DNA from: an uncultured bacterium
GTDB taxonomy: Bacteria > Gemmatimonadota > Gemmatimonadetes > Longimicrobiales > RSA9
Length of the DNA stretch: 7,922 nt
Assembly (NCBI GenBank): GCA_937995995.1
Contig: CALKIP010000313.1
Coordinates: 1-7,922, forward strand
Reading direction: 5' to 3'
A program made the position numbers and the translations under genes. Shown here piece after piece: positions 1 to 6,803 of the stretch; within the stretch, counting starts at the first letter, position 1; every line of letters starts with the position of its first letter. The notes under the pieces are model-generated. The model made no database searches and was not told where the DNA came from. It was given only the letters and a program-made list of their open reading frames with translations.

Positions 1-872
1 GCGCCGACCACCGCGCGGTAGTTCCGGTCCACCAGCAACGCGTAGAGCCCCACGCCGGCCAGCGCCGCCAGACTCGCCGCAAAGGTGATGCGCGTGAGCG
101 TCAGTACGATCCACGTGCTGAAGATGATGCAGAGGCCGAGATAGCGAAGCTGGCCGCGCATGGTGAAGCGCGTGTACGCCAGGATCAGCATCATCATCAG
201 GTAGATCGAGAACGGGTTCTGGTGCACTCCCACGCCCTGCAGACGCAGGTGACCCGAATCCACGACAAGGTAGTTCCCGCCGATGACGAAGAGAGGGTTG
301 ATCATCGCGATCGTGAACGCGCCTCCGAGGATCCAGTCGCTCAGTTTTCCCAGATCCTCACGAGTCTGGACCACGCCGAGGACCACGATGAAGAAGAGGA
401 ACGGGTACGCCAGCTTGAAGAGGAGACGCAGGCCATCGAGTTGCGACGGCGAGTAGAGCAGCGTCGCCGCGGCGTACACCAGGAAGAGCAGGTAGAGGCG
501 ACCGCGTTTGCCGACGGCGTGCTTGAGCACCTGCGGATCCACGACGGCGATCGCACACACACTGATCACGATCCCCACGAGCCGGATTCCGTTCATGTCC
601 AGCCCGCCCATCCCCGGGAGCAGCGACTTGAAGCCCCCGGTGACGAAGGAGAGGTCGAACGCGCCGAGCGCCAGCATGATGCCGATCACCGCGAGCGGAC
701 GCAGCAGCGTGAAGGCCAGTATCACGGCCCCCGTGCCGGCGCCGAGCACGAGCCAGGGTTGGTACGCCAGACCGAAGCCGGCAAGCACAGCGAGGATGCA
801 GCTCCCGGCCACCCAGAGCGTGGTACGCAGCCGGACCCGCTCCGCTCCGACGAGGGGGACGCTACCGCTCAC
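1..872 (-). CDS. O-antigen ligase/polymerase-family membrane protein (WaaL/Wzy-like), 3'-truncated by window edge
   Basis: I translated this frame by hand: 290 codons are open from a GTG at 872 to the left edge, so the C-terminus is missing. An in-frame TGA at 876-878 lies just upstream, which leaves GTG 872 as the natural start. An AGGCGG element sits 6 bases before it, and the start overlaps the end of the preceding glycosyltransferase gene by 11 bases. The protein has about nine hydrophobic membrane segments (near residues 17-35, 40-60, 98-111, 127-140, 152-168, 181-198, 222-233, 245-259, 264-281). Residues 210-224 (RLQGVGVHQNPFSIY) followed by TLTRITFAASL at 258-268 resemble the core of the O-antigen ligase/polymerase family (Wzy_C, PF04932). 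Such proteins act at the periplasmic face, polymerising lipid-linked repeat units or ligating glycan to an acceptor. Ligase and polymerase cannot be told apart here, and the large periplasmic loop may lie outside the window. Confidence 0.82.
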   Translation of the reverse strand, partial: MSGSVPLVGAERVRLRTTLWVAGSCILAVLAGFGLAYQPWLVLGAGTGAVILAFTLLRPLAVIGIMLALGAFDLSFVTGGFKSLLPGMGGLDMNGIRLVGIVISVCAIAVVDPQVLKHAVGKRGRLYLLFLVYAAATLLYSPSQLDGLRLLFKLAYPFLFFIVVLGVVQTREDLGKLSDWILGGAFTIAMINPLFVIGGNYLVVDSGHLRLQGVGVHQNPFSIYLMMMLILAYTRFTMRGQLRYLGLCIIFSTWIVLTLTRITFAASLAALAGVGLYALLVDRNYRAVVG

Positions 873-2088
873 GCATCACCGCCTGGAGCACATCGCCCAC
901 CGCTTCGGTCCACCGCTCGAGGGTGTAGCGCTCCTCGTAGCGGGCGCGGCCGGCGGCGCCGAGCCGCCTCCGCAGTTCGGGATCTGTGGCCAGCACGCGC
1001 AGTTGCGCGGCAAGCGCTGCCGGATCCCGCTTCGGCACGAAGACGCCCGTTTCACCTCCCACGACCAACTCTGGGATCGCGGCGTGCTCCGTCGCGACTA
1101 CGGGCAGCCCCGCGGCCATCGCCTCCAGGATCACGAGCGGCTGGCCCTCGTAGGGGTAGTCGCTCGGGAAGACGAACACGTCCGCACCCCGCAACAGCGC
1201 GGCCTTCTCGGTGCCTCGGACCACGCCTGCGAACTCGATACGGCCTCGCCACTCACTGGACTGGTACGGCCGGGCGAGCTCCCGGTCCGTCGCATCTCCG
1301 AACGGCCCGGCCAGCGTGAAGCGCGCATCGACGCCCTCCTCGAGGAGCAGGCGCGCCGCCTCGAGCACGTCGGCGAAGCCCTTGGACCGCATGAGCGTGC
1401 CCAGGTACACGAAGTGGCACGTCTCGCCGATAGCCGCATCGCGCTGTACGCCCTCGGCGGCATCGCCGGGCATGCCCCTGGCGGATACGTCCGCCTGGCG
1501 CCCTACTTCATCACCGCGTGAGCTTCCGGCCCTGTCACCCGGCCCCGGCACGACCCCGGCGATCTCCCGAGTGTCGGCCACGCCGTAGGGGACCACGGCG
1601 ACCCGCTCGTCCGGTGCGAGTCCCGCCACGGTCGGCCGCAGCCGGTCGGCCAGGATGATCGTCCGGGACACACCCCGAAAGAGCCAGCGCGCCAGCACAC
1701 GCGTCGCCGCGTCCGACTCTTCGAGCAGCCGCGCGAGGGAGCCGCCGTGGATGTGCACGACGATCTTGCGGCGCAGGAGCCGGCTCGGGATGAGGAAGAG
1801 GCAGTCCCGCCAGAAGCCGAGCCGGTTCTGAGCCACCGGCAGGTAGACGACGGCCGGCCGAGGCCGCCCCAGCCGGGTGCGGAACTGGGCTCCGTGCCGC
1901 AGTGCGAGCACTACGTTCGTCACGTCGAAGCGGCCGATGTTCGCGTGGTCGCGCCGGTCCGACGTGTCGAGATGCACCACGTCGAAGCGCGTCGTGAGAG
2001 ATGAGTCGAGGAGCGTGCGGGTCAGTACCGCAACGCCGTGTACCGGCGGCGGCGTGGGGCCGGTCATGAGAACTCGTGGACGAGGCAT
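862..2088 (-). CDS. GT4-family glycosyltransferase with a long inter-domain insert
   Basis: The protein is 408 residues and predicted cytoplasmic. It has two Rossmann domains of the GT-B fold. The N-terminal acceptor domain opens with VLMTGPTPPPVHGVA (residues 6-20), the glycine-containing loop typical of GT4 enzymes. VVPYGVAD (165-172) begins the linker. The C-terminal donor domain starts near 224 with HFVYLGTLMRSKG and contains the retaining EX7E motif as E314 and E322 within YEGQPLVILEAMAAGLPVV. It should transfer a sugar from a nucleotide donor to a growing lipid-linked glycan; donor and acceptor cannot be read from sequence. Residues about 177-220 are a Gly/Arg/Asp/Ala-rich stretch not expected between the domains. 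I chose ATG 2088 over longer in-frame starts because GGTGAG lies 7 bases upstream and the longer versions run into the preceding gene. A GTG at 2100 would overlap the previous stop but has no usable spacing. Confidence 0.9.
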   Translation of the reverse strand: MPRPRVLMTGPTPPPVHGVAVLTRTLLDSSLTTRFDVVHLDTSDRRDHANIGRFDVTNVVLALRHGAQFRTRLGRPRPAVVYLPVAQNRLGFWRDCLFLIPSRLLRRKIVVHIHGGSLARLLEESDAATRVLARWLFRGVSRTIILADRLRPTVAGLAPDERVAVVPYGVADTREIAGVVPGPGDRAGSSRGDEVGRQADVSARGMPGDAAEGVQRDAAIGETCHFVYLGTLMRSKGFADVLEAARLLLEEGVDARFTLAGPFGDATDRELARPYQSSEWRGRIEFAGVVRGTEKAALLRGADVFVFPSDYPYEGQPLVILEAMAAGLPVVATEHAAIPELVVGGETGVFVPKRDPAALAAQLRVLATDPELRRRLGAAGRARYEERYTLERWTEAVGDVLQAVMRER

Positions 2089-2095
2089 CGGTCGA

Positions 2096-2105
2096 CTCAC
2101 CCTCC
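2096..2105 (-). promoter_or_regulatory. Ribosome binding site deciding the start of the second GT4 gene
   Basis: On the minus strand this reads GGAGGGTGAG and ends 7 bases before ATG 2088. It overlaps the TGA stop (2097-2099) of the upstream GT2 gene. The alternative GTG at 2098-2100 lies inside the element, so the ATG is preferred. The overlap of stop and ribosome binding site suggests translational coupling. Confidence 0.6.
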
Positions 2106-3185
2106 ACTCGCCGCGCCGACGGCCTCGGCTTCGACATCGGCCTCGAGCCGAAGCTCGATCGGCGGCCCCGCCGGCGGCTGAGGCATGTGACGCCGTACCA
2201 ACCGCGGCGAGACGCTCCACAGGAACGAGAGCACATGCAGCCGCGGGTCGAAGAGCCGAGGATAGCGGTGCCGCACCGCACGAGTGCCCGGGATCAACGA
2301 GGCCGCCACCGCAACCGGCAGTCGCAGCAGTGAACGGATCGCGAACAGGACCCGTCCGATCGCCGCATGCACCGGACCCTCGCCTTCCCGGATGAGCCGG
2401 ATGCGGTACTCGCCGTCGAGCAGCCAGATCCGGCTGTCCCGCTGCCCACTCGACTTGCCATGGTGGTGGACGGTGACGACGTCGCCCAGGTAGCGGATCT
2501 TCTTGCCGGCTCGCCGCACGCGCAGGCAGAACGCCAGGTCCTCGTGGTACATGTGGACCTCTTCCGGCAGCCCACCGAGTTCGTAGGCGAGCGGCCGGCG
2601 CACCATCATGAACGCGCCGCAGATCGCCTCGACCTCGCGCGTGCCTTCGTGGTCCCAGTCACCCATGAGCTGGTGGGCGAAGACCGGGTGGCGCGGGAAG
2701 AGCTTGTGGAGGTAGAAGAGCTCGCAGGCGAGGTGGCGGAGCCGGTAGTCGCGCCGGGCGCCCTCGTACTGGATCGAGCCGTCAGGGTAGACGAGACGGC
2801 ACCCGACCATCCCGAGCGTCTCGTCCTGGTCCAGCTCGCGAACACAACGTTGCAGCGTCCCCTCCCCCACCTCGGTGTCCGGGTTGAGGAAGAGGACGTA
2901 GCGGCCGCGTGCGTGTTGCAGCGCTTGGTTGTTCGCCCGTGGAAAGCCGACGTTCCCCTGGTTCTCGATGATGCGGACGTTGGGGAATTCCTGGCGGATC
3001 GCGGCGACGGTGCCGTCGCTCGAGGCGTTGTCGACGACGAAGACCTCGAGCGCGATTCCGTTGGACTGCTCCTCGAGCGAGCGCAGGCACTGCAGCGTGA
3101 GCTCGCGGACGTTCCACGTCACGATGATGACGGAGAGGTCCGGTCCGGCCGGCCGCTCGAGGTCGGTCCGCGTCGGCACACCCAT
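2097..3185 (-). CDS. GT2-family glycosyltransferase, rhamnosyltransferase (WbbL)-like
   Basis: The protein is 362 residues with a GT-A fold. The nucleotide-binding core begins at LSVIIVTWN (17-25), with VDNASSDGT at 51-59 and NVGFPRANNQA at 78-88. NPDTE (101-105) stands in for the DXD metal-binding motif. HEDLAFCLRVRRAG (214-227) contains the ED pair that supplies the catalytic base region in this family. HHHGKSS (240-246) matches the conserved histidine segment of WbbL-like transferases, a group that includes many dTDP-L-rhamnose transferases. The role inferred is an inverting transfer to the lipid-linked repeat unit in the cytoplasm; rhamnose as donor is only a family-based guess, since no rhamnose synthesis genes are in view. 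A moderately hydrophobic stretch (about 276-298) may associate with the membrane. The gene begins 7 bases after the dehydrogenase stop with only a weak TGGG upstream, so it probably depends on coupled translation. Confidence 0.92.
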   Translation of the reverse strand: MGVPTRTDLERPAGPDLSVIIVTWNVRELTLQCLRSLEEQSNGIALEVFVVDNASSDGTVAAIRQEFPNVRIIENQGNVGFPRANNQALQHARGRYVLFLNPDTEVGEGTLQRCVRELDQDETLGMVGCRLVYPDGSIQYEGARRDYRLRHLACELFYLHKLFPRHPVFAHQLMGDWDHEGTREVEAICGAFMMVRRPLAYELGGLPEEVHMYHEDLAFCLRVRRAGKKIRYLGDVVTVHHHGKSSGQRDSRIWLLDGEYRIRLIREGEGPVHAAIGRVLFAIRSLLRLPVAVAASLIPGTRAVRHRYPRLFDPRLHVLSFLWSVSPRLVRRHMPQPPAGPPIELRLEADVEAEAVGAASGG

Positions 3186-3192
3186 CGACCCA

Positions 3193-4587
3193 CTAGGCGT
3201 TGGCGAGGAGCGAGTGCTCCGAGCCCGCCGGCGCCCACAGCTCCACCAGCCGATCCGCGTTCTCCGCGTCGTCGGCGCTGCGGCCGATCGCGATATGGCG
3301 CACGTTCGGCGCGCCCTCGAAGCGCCCGTCCAGCAGCCGCCAGAAATCGATGACCACGACCTCGGGCAGGTGGGAGAGGTCCTCGGCCGTGAGCTCCCGG
3401 AACACCGGATCAGGCGTCGTGACCATCACGACATCGGCCTCGCGCAGAGCATCGGAGAGCGTGTCCTCGACCTCGATCTCCGCCCCGAGCTCCGCCCTTG
3501 CGGAATCGCCGGCCAGCGGGTCGTAGGCGACGACGCGTCCACCGAGCCGCGTTACCGCCCGCGCCAGGTACACCCCTGCCGACTCGTCCGTGACCGGCGT
3601 GCCCGGCTTGTACGCCATCCCGAGGATCGCCACCGTCCGACCGCGGCCGACGAGATTCCGGAAGCGCGCGATTACGCGCTCGGCCCATTGACGGTTCATG
3701 CGGTCCGTCGTCTCCGCGAGCTCGGCGTTGGCGCCGACCGCTCGGGCCAGGAACTTCAGCGCCACGTTGTCTCGTGGAAAGCACGGCCCGCCGTAGCTGA
3801 CCGCGCCCGTCAGGTACTTGCGGCCGATGCGGGCATCGAGGCCGAGCGCGTTCGAAACCACGTCCACATCACCGCCGGGAATGCGCTCGCACAGCTCCGC
3901 AAGCATGTTGGCGAAGGTGACCTTGGTCGTGATGTAGGTGTTGACCGCGATCTTGGTGAGCTCCGCGTTCTCGAGGCTCATCCGCTGACACGGCGCGCCG
4001 TTCTCGAGGATGTCGCGGTAGCTCTGTTCGAGGAGGCTCCCGGACCGCTCGTCGAACTCGCCGATCAGCGCGCTGTCCGGATGGAGGAAATCACGGATCA
4101 CGCTACCGAGCGCGATGAAGACGGGGCTGTAGCAGAACCCGAAGTCCCGGCCACAGACCTTCCCGGATTCGGCCTCCAGGACGGGGATCAGGCCGTGGCG
4201 CGTGGCACCCGGGAGCACGGTGCTCGTCAACACGACCAGGTGGTAGCCGTCCTTGACGGCCAGCGCGCGTCCGATCGAGCGGAACGCGGCCTCGGCGTAC
4301 TCGAGTGAGAACGCACCGCGCTCATCGCTCGGCGTCGGGACCACGACGAAGGACACATCGGAACTCACCACGGCATCGACGGGGTCCGTGGTCGCGCGCA
4401 GGCGCTCGCGATTCGCCGCGATCAGTGCGTCGAGGCCCGTTTCCGCGACCGGCGCATGGCCGGCGTTGACCCGCTCCACCGCACGCTCGTCGATGTCGAA
4501 GCCGACGACCTCGAAACCCCTGCCCGCGATCGCCGCGGCCATGCTGGCTCCGAGCTTCCCCAATCCAAAGACTGAATACGACCGCAT
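3193..4587 (-). CDS. UDP-glucose/GDP-mannose dehydrogenase-family protein with altered active site
   Basis: The protein is 464 residues, the usual length for this family of NAD-dependent four-electron nucleotide-sugar 6-dehydrogenases. It shows an N-terminal NAD domain with GLGKLG at 8-13 (GLGYVG is commoner), the STV/Thr segment at 122-124, and a central helical dimer domain. The catalytic cysteine C269 lies in YGGPCFPRDN with D273 four residues on. K212 and N216 sit in ELTKIAVNTY. The C-terminal nucleotide-binding domain contains GMAYKPGTPVTDES (323-336). Two normally conserved glutamates of the PEF-xx-EG segment are V156 and L160 here (SPVFIALG), and the arginine of the usual DxRES segment is replaced. 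These changes suggest a distinct subfamily with a different sugar or altered chemistry. The gene starts 7 bases after the GDP-mannose 3,5-epimerase gene, so it may oxidise that enzyme's product; this is inference. UDP-glucose, GDP-mannose or UDP-HexNAc substrates remain possible. Confidence 0.9.
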   Translation of the reverse strand: MRSYSVFGLGKLGASMAAAIAGRGFEVVGFDIDERAVERVNAGHAPVAETGLDALIAANRERLRATTDPVDAVVSSDVSFVVVPTPSDERGAFSLEYAEAAFRSIGRALAVKDGYHLVVLTSTVLPGATRHGLIPVLEAESGKVCGRDFGFCYSPVFIALGSVIRDFLHPDSALIGEFDERSGSLLEQSYRDILENGAPCQRMSLENAELTKIAVNTYITTKVTFANMLAELCERIPGGDVDVVSNALGLDARIGRKYLTGAVSYGGPCFPRDNVALKFLARAVGANAELAETTDRMNRQWAERVIARFRNLVGRGRTVAILGMAYKPGTPVTDESAGVYLARAVTRLGGRVVAYDPLAGDSARAELGAEIEVEDTLSDALREADVVMVTTPDPVFRELTAEDLSHLPEVVVIDFWRLLDGRFEGAPNVRHIAIGRSADDAENADRLVELWAPAGSEHSLLANA

Positions 4588-4590
4588 ACG

Positions 4591-4596
4591 CTCCTC
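4591..4596 (-). promoter_or_regulatory. Ribosome binding site of the dehydrogenase gene
   Basis: The minus strand reads GAGGAG 3 bases before ATG 4587. It overlaps the TGA stop of the epimerase gene (4595-4597), so termination and re-initiation occur at nearly the same place. The spacing is short, but this is the clearest purine-rich element at the junction. Confidence 0.55.
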
Positions 4597-5587
4597 AAAC
4601 GCGGCTCGCCGCCGCCTCCTGCGACAGTCGTGCGCGTACCTGATCTTCGATCCACGGATACGTTCGCGCGAGCCCCTCCTCGAGGGAGATCTCCGGCTCC
4701 CAGCCGAGCACCTCGCGCAGAAGGCTGTTGTCGCTGTTCCGCCCCCGCACGCCCTGTGGCCCCGGCACGTGGCGCTTCACGATCTCGACGCCCGCCACCT
4801 CCGCGATGAGGTCCGCCAGCTCGTTGATCGATATCAGCCGGTCCTGCCCCAGGTTGATCGGCTCGGCGTAATCCGATTCCATGAGCCGGTGGATCCCGGA
4901 AATGCAATCGTCGATGTAGCAGAAGGAGCGCGTCTGCTCGCCGTCGCCCCAGATCTCGATCTCCGGATGGCCGGTCAGCTTGGCCAGCGCGATCTTGCGG
5001 CAGAGCGCCGCCGGCACCTTCTCCCGCCCGCCGTCCCACGTCCCCAGCGGACCGAAGATGTTGTGGAACCGCACGATCCGGATCTCCATCCCGTAGTCGT
5101 CACGGTAATGCTCGCAGAGCCGCTCCGTGATCAACTTCTCCCAGCCGTACGCGTCCTGCGGCTGTGCCGGGTAGGCGTCCTCCTCCTTGAGCGGCGTGAC
5201 CTGGGCATCCATCTGCCGATACTCGGGATACACGCACGCCGACGAAGTGTAGAGATACTTCCGCACGCCGTTCGTCCGGGCCGCCTCCAGCGTCTGGAAG
5301 TTGATCATCGCGTTGTTGTAGAGGATCTCCGCGTGGTGCCCCGAGATGAACCCCATCCCGCCCATGTCGGCGGCGAGGGCGTAGACCTCGTCGATGTCGC
5401 GGGTCGCGCGCAGGCAGTTCTCCCACCGTCGCAGGTCGAGGAGTTCGAACTCGTCGGCATCGGTGGGTGCGAATTCGGGGTGCTTGATGTCGACCCCGCG
5501 CACCCAGTAGCCGCGCGCCTTCAGATAGGTGACGAGATGGGAGCCGATGAAACCGCCCGCCCCGGTGACCAGGACTCTAGACATCAT
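4595..5587 (-). CDS. GDP-mannose 3,5-epimerase (GDP-L-galactose forming), extended SDR
   Basis: The protein is 330 residues, an NAD-dependent extended short-chain dehydrogenase/reductase. The Rossmann motif GAGGFIG is at 9-15 and the SDR pair is Y147/K151 (YGWEK). It resembles plant GDP-mannose 3,5-epimerase throughout: ADMGGMGF (73-80), SSACVYPEY (115-123), PQDAYGWEK (143-151), RFHNIFGPLGTW (173-184), GGREKVPAALCRK (186-198), WGDGEQTRSF (213-222) and PGPQGVRGRNSDN (275-287). C118 and K190 fall where the catalytic Cys145 and Lys217 of the Arabidopsis enzyme lie, with identical spacing to the Tyr/Lys pair (29 and 72 residues from the Cys). The reaction converts GDP-D-mannose to GDP-L-galactose, with GDP-L-gulose as a side or intermediate product. 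The start codon overlaps the preceding stop as ATGA, with a second ATG immediately after; GAGAG lies 6 bases upstream. A specialised relative with different substrate preference cannot be excluded. Confidence 0.93.
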   Translation of the reverse strand: MMSRVLVTGAGGFIGSHLVTYLKARGYWVRGVDIKHPEFAPTDADEFELLDLRRWENCLRATRDIDEVYALAADMGGMGFISGHHAEILYNNAMINFQTLEAARTNGVRKYLYTSSACVYPEYRQMDAQVTPLKEEDAYPAQPQDAYGWEKLITERLCEHYRDDYGMEIRIVRFHNIFGPLGTWDGGREKVPAALCRKIALAKLTGHPEIEIWGDGEQTRSFCYIDDCISGIHRLMESDYAEPINLGQDRLISINELADLIAEVAGVEIVKRHVPGPQGVRGRNSDNSLLREVLGWEPEISLEEGLARTYPWIEDQVRARLSQEAAASRV

Positions 5588-6783
5588 TGCGTTCTCTCGT
5601 AGTCAACCTGCGATCGACTGCGCCCTCCACAGAGGACGGCACTGTAGTGGGCGTCGAATCTCTCGGCGATCCTTCGCCACGACATCGTGGTCTCGGCCAC
5701 ATGGCGTGCCCGCTCTCCCGCCGCCGCACACGCGTCCGGATCGGAGAGCGCGGCGATCATCGCATCGGCGAACGACCGTGGGTCCGCCTCCGACGTCCAG
5801 CCGATGGACTCGCGCTCGAGCAGCCGGGCGGCATCGCCCACCCGTGGCATCACCGTCGCCCGGCCGGCGCTGAAGTAGTCGTTGATCTTCCCGGGCCACC
5901 GCCCCCGATTGCCGAGCGAATCGCGCATCGGCACCACGCCGATGTCCGCCGCCGCCAGCCACTTCTTGAGCACCTCGAAGGTGACGAAGCCCGTCCGGAC
6001 GACGGCTCCTTCGGCCTCGAGATCCTCGGGCACCCTCGGCCGCACGTTGCCGACCAGGATCAGCTTCGCCCGTGGCAGGCGGGCGCGGACCCGACGCATG
6101 GCGTCGGTGAGGAGACGCAGGTCTCCCGGCGTCACGATCCCGATGTGGACTGCCACCGGCTCGTCCGACAGTCCGAGCGAGCGGCGCGCTGCTGCCCGGT
6201 CGCCCGGCTCGATCGCGAGATCGCAGCCGTTCGGTACCTTGAGGACCGAGGCATCGTCGACCCCGAGTCCGACCAGGCGGCGCTGCAGCGCCGAGCTGAT
6301 CACGGTCGAGCCTACCGCCTCGAGGCGGAACGCCTCCTCGAACCAGGTTTCGATCGGTCCGAAGAAGGTGCGCACGAACCACCCCGACCGATCCTCGATC
6401 CACCCGCCGCGCCCCCACCAATCCGCCCAGTCCATGAAAAGCGCGGCCCCGGTCCTGCGCCGAACGGCAAGGGCGGGAAGGACCACCGCCGGCCGGGAGT
6501 CGAAGGCGTGCACGATGTCGAAGGCACGATCCTTCAGCAATCCGATCCGGCGGAGCGTGTTCCACGGGTCCCACCCCGTGCGCCCGGGCCCCCAGAGCAG
6601 GTCCGGAGCCTGGATCATCTCCACCCCGTCGACCACCTGGCGCCGCGCCGCGAGCCGTCCGCGGCGACGCGTCGTGACGAGCGTGACCTGGTGGCCCCGA
6701 GCCACCATCTCACGCCCCACGTTGAACGCTCGGAAGAACGTCCCCGTGTACGCGACGTTGTGGTTCAGATACAGCAATCGCAT
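5584..6783 (-). CDS. GT4-like (GT-B) glycosyltransferase with divergent donor motif
   Basis: The protein is 399 residues and predicted cytoplasmic. It starts MRLLYLNHNVAYTGTFFRA, followed by REMVARGHQVTLVT (24-37), a typical GT-B acceptor domain. VPNGCDL (183-189) marks the linker to the donor domain, and AVHIGIVTPGDL (211-222) and LILVGNVRP (241-249) follow. The donor-binding segment is WPGKINDYFSAGRATVMP (296-313), which aligns with the usual K-x-x-EYMAAGKPVV block but lacks the glutamates of a standard EX7E motif. An aromatic patch, MDWADWWGRGGW (117-128), is distinctive. Function inferred: addition of an early sugar to the lipid-linked unit made by the priming transferase encoded just upstream. 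ATG 6783 was chosen because GGAG lies 6 bases upstream and the conserved N-terminus begins exactly there; longer in-frame starts would overlap the transferase gene by over 200 bases. Confidence 0.88.
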   Translation of the reverse strand: MRLLYLNHNVAYTGTFFRAFNVGREMVARGHQVTLVTTRRRGRLAARRQVVDGVEMIQAPDLLWGPGRTGWDPWNTLRRIGLLKDRAFDIVHAFDSRPAVVLPALAVRRRTGAALFMDWADWWGRGGWIEDRSGWFVRTFFGPIETWFEEAFRLEAVGSTVISSALQRRLVGLGVDDASVLKVPNGCDLAIEPGDRAAARRSLGLSDEPVAVHIGIVTPGDLRLLTDAMRRVRARLPRAKLILVGNVRPRVPEDLEAEGAVVRTGFVTFEVLKKWLAAADIGVVPMRDSLGNRGRWPGKINDYFSAGRATVMPRVGDAARLLERESIGWTSEADPRSFADAMIAALSDPDACAAAGERARHVAETTMSWRRIAERFDAHYSAVLCGGRSRSQVDYERTQ

Positions 6784-6789
6784 CCGGCG

Positions 6790-6793
6790 CTCC
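6790..6793 (-). promoter_or_regulatory. Ribosome binding site deciding the start at 6783
   Basis: GGAG on the minus strand sits 6 bases before ATG 6783, in the 20-base gap after the priming transferase gene. It supports a 399-residue product rather than the longer open frame that starts near 6999. Confidence 0.6.
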
Positions 6794-6803
6794 GGTGTGT
6801 CGC

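Noticed and set aside
222..1521. Long plus-strand open frames opposite the ligase/polymerase and second GT4 genes (365 and 337 codons)
   Set aside because: Arg/His/Pro/Glu-rich translations with no recognisable motifs, lying antisense to genes with clear family signatures; typical shadow frames in GC-rich DNA.
2089..2220. Longer N-terminus for the second GT4 from a start at 2220
   Set aside because: The extra 44 residues are Arg/Ala-rich, lie inside the GT2 gene, and precede the conserved N-terminal strand that begins at ATG 2088.
2367..5602. Chain of plus-strand open frames (328, 459 and 449 codons) opposite the GT2, dehydrogenase and epimerase genes
   Set aside because: Open because of third-position GC bias on the minus strand; translations look unstructured and have no homology I recognise.
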